A DNA stretch of 5,979 nucleotides from an uncultured Collinsella sp. GTDB lineage: Bacteria > Actinomycetota > Coriobacteriia > Coriobacteriales > Coriobacteriaceae. The first letter of the stretch is position 1; each line of letters begins with the position of its first letter. Under the pieces are notes generated by a model. That model saw nothing but the letters and a program-made list of their open reading frames with translations, ran no database searches and was not told the DNA's origin. Made by a program: the position numbers and the translations under genes. Positions 5,962 to 5,979 of the stretch are shown here, one piece after another. Location: the NCBI GenBank assembly GCA_900548255.1, contig URKH01000092.1, positions 1-5,979 on the forward strand, in the 5' to 3' direction.

Positions 5962-5979
5962 GTGTCGGATCAGACAAAG
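5962..5979 (+). CDS. Start of an unidentified plus-strand gene (3'-partial, six codons)
   Basis: The reading starts at GTG and gives MSDQTK before the window ends. A strong Shine-Dalgarno sequence eight bases upstream and a TATACT hexamer further up support a real start, divergent from the glycosyltransferase operon. Six residues are too few to assign a family. By position it could belong to the same surface-polysaccharide locus, but nothing in the sequence shows it. Confidence 0.6.

Noticed and set aside
1..5979. CRISPR array, tRNA, insertion sequence, phage or toxin-antitoxin signals
   Set aside because: No regularly spaced repeats, transposase-like proteins, tRNA-like folds or small paired genes were seen; nearly all bases belong to the genes listed.

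Overview
This looks like a cell-surface polysaccharide locus from a moderately high-G+C Gram-positive bacterium. The best guess is an actinobacterium of the Coriobacteriia (Collinsella/Olsenella-like). The clues are the fused RmlC-RmlD dTDP-rhamnose enzyme, which I associate with bifidobacteria and coriobacteria, strong AAGGAG-type ribosome binding sites before GTG starts, and a CsbB/YfhO-type glycosylation pair typical of Gram-positive envelopes. The taxonomic call is inference; no rRNA or other marker gene lies in the window.

Layout. Bases 1-1422 (+) hold the 3' part of a bifunctional dTDP-4-dehydrorhamnose 3,5-epimerase / reductase; only its extreme N-terminus lies off the left edge. It converges on a three-gene minus-strand operon that starts at 5801 and ends at 1460. 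The two units share a G+C-rich bidirectional terminator hairpin at 1445-1474, which also forms the last codons and stop of the minus-strand operon. In transcription order the operon is: a GT2 glycosyltransferase with two C-terminal membrane segments (5801-4830); a second, CsbB/GtrB-like GT2 glycosyltransferase with two C-terminal membrane segments (4823-3855); and an 803-residue YfhO-family multi-pass membrane protein (3871-1460). The genes are 6 bp apart and then overlap by 17 bp, so they are almost certainly co-transcribed and translationally coupled. From 5802 to 5961 there is a 160-bp divergent intergenic region with a TATACT -10 hexamer facing each way. The first six codons of a plus-strand gene (GTG at 5962) end the window.

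How the genes fit together. RmlC-RmlD supplies dTDP-L-rhamnose in the cytoplasm for a rhamnose-containing wall polymer. The two membrane-anchored GT2 enzymes are predicted to load sugars onto undecaprenyl phosphate at the inner face of the membrane. After flipping, the YfhO protein, a predicted GT-C transferase, would move the sugar onto an extracellular polymer, as described for CsbB-YfhO modification of lipoteichoic acid in Bacillus subtilis. No GtrA/GtcA-like flippase is visible here. The acceptor polymer and the sugars cannot be read from the sequence.

The content is an intact but largely recognisable glycan-decoration module. I see no CRISPR array, tRNA, rRNA, insertion sequence or phage-like element. 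The points most worth checking are the second lipid-sugar synthase paired with a single YfhO, the terminator embedded in coding sequence, the Asn at a usually His position in RmlC, and the compositional gap between the rhamnose gene and the operon facing it.
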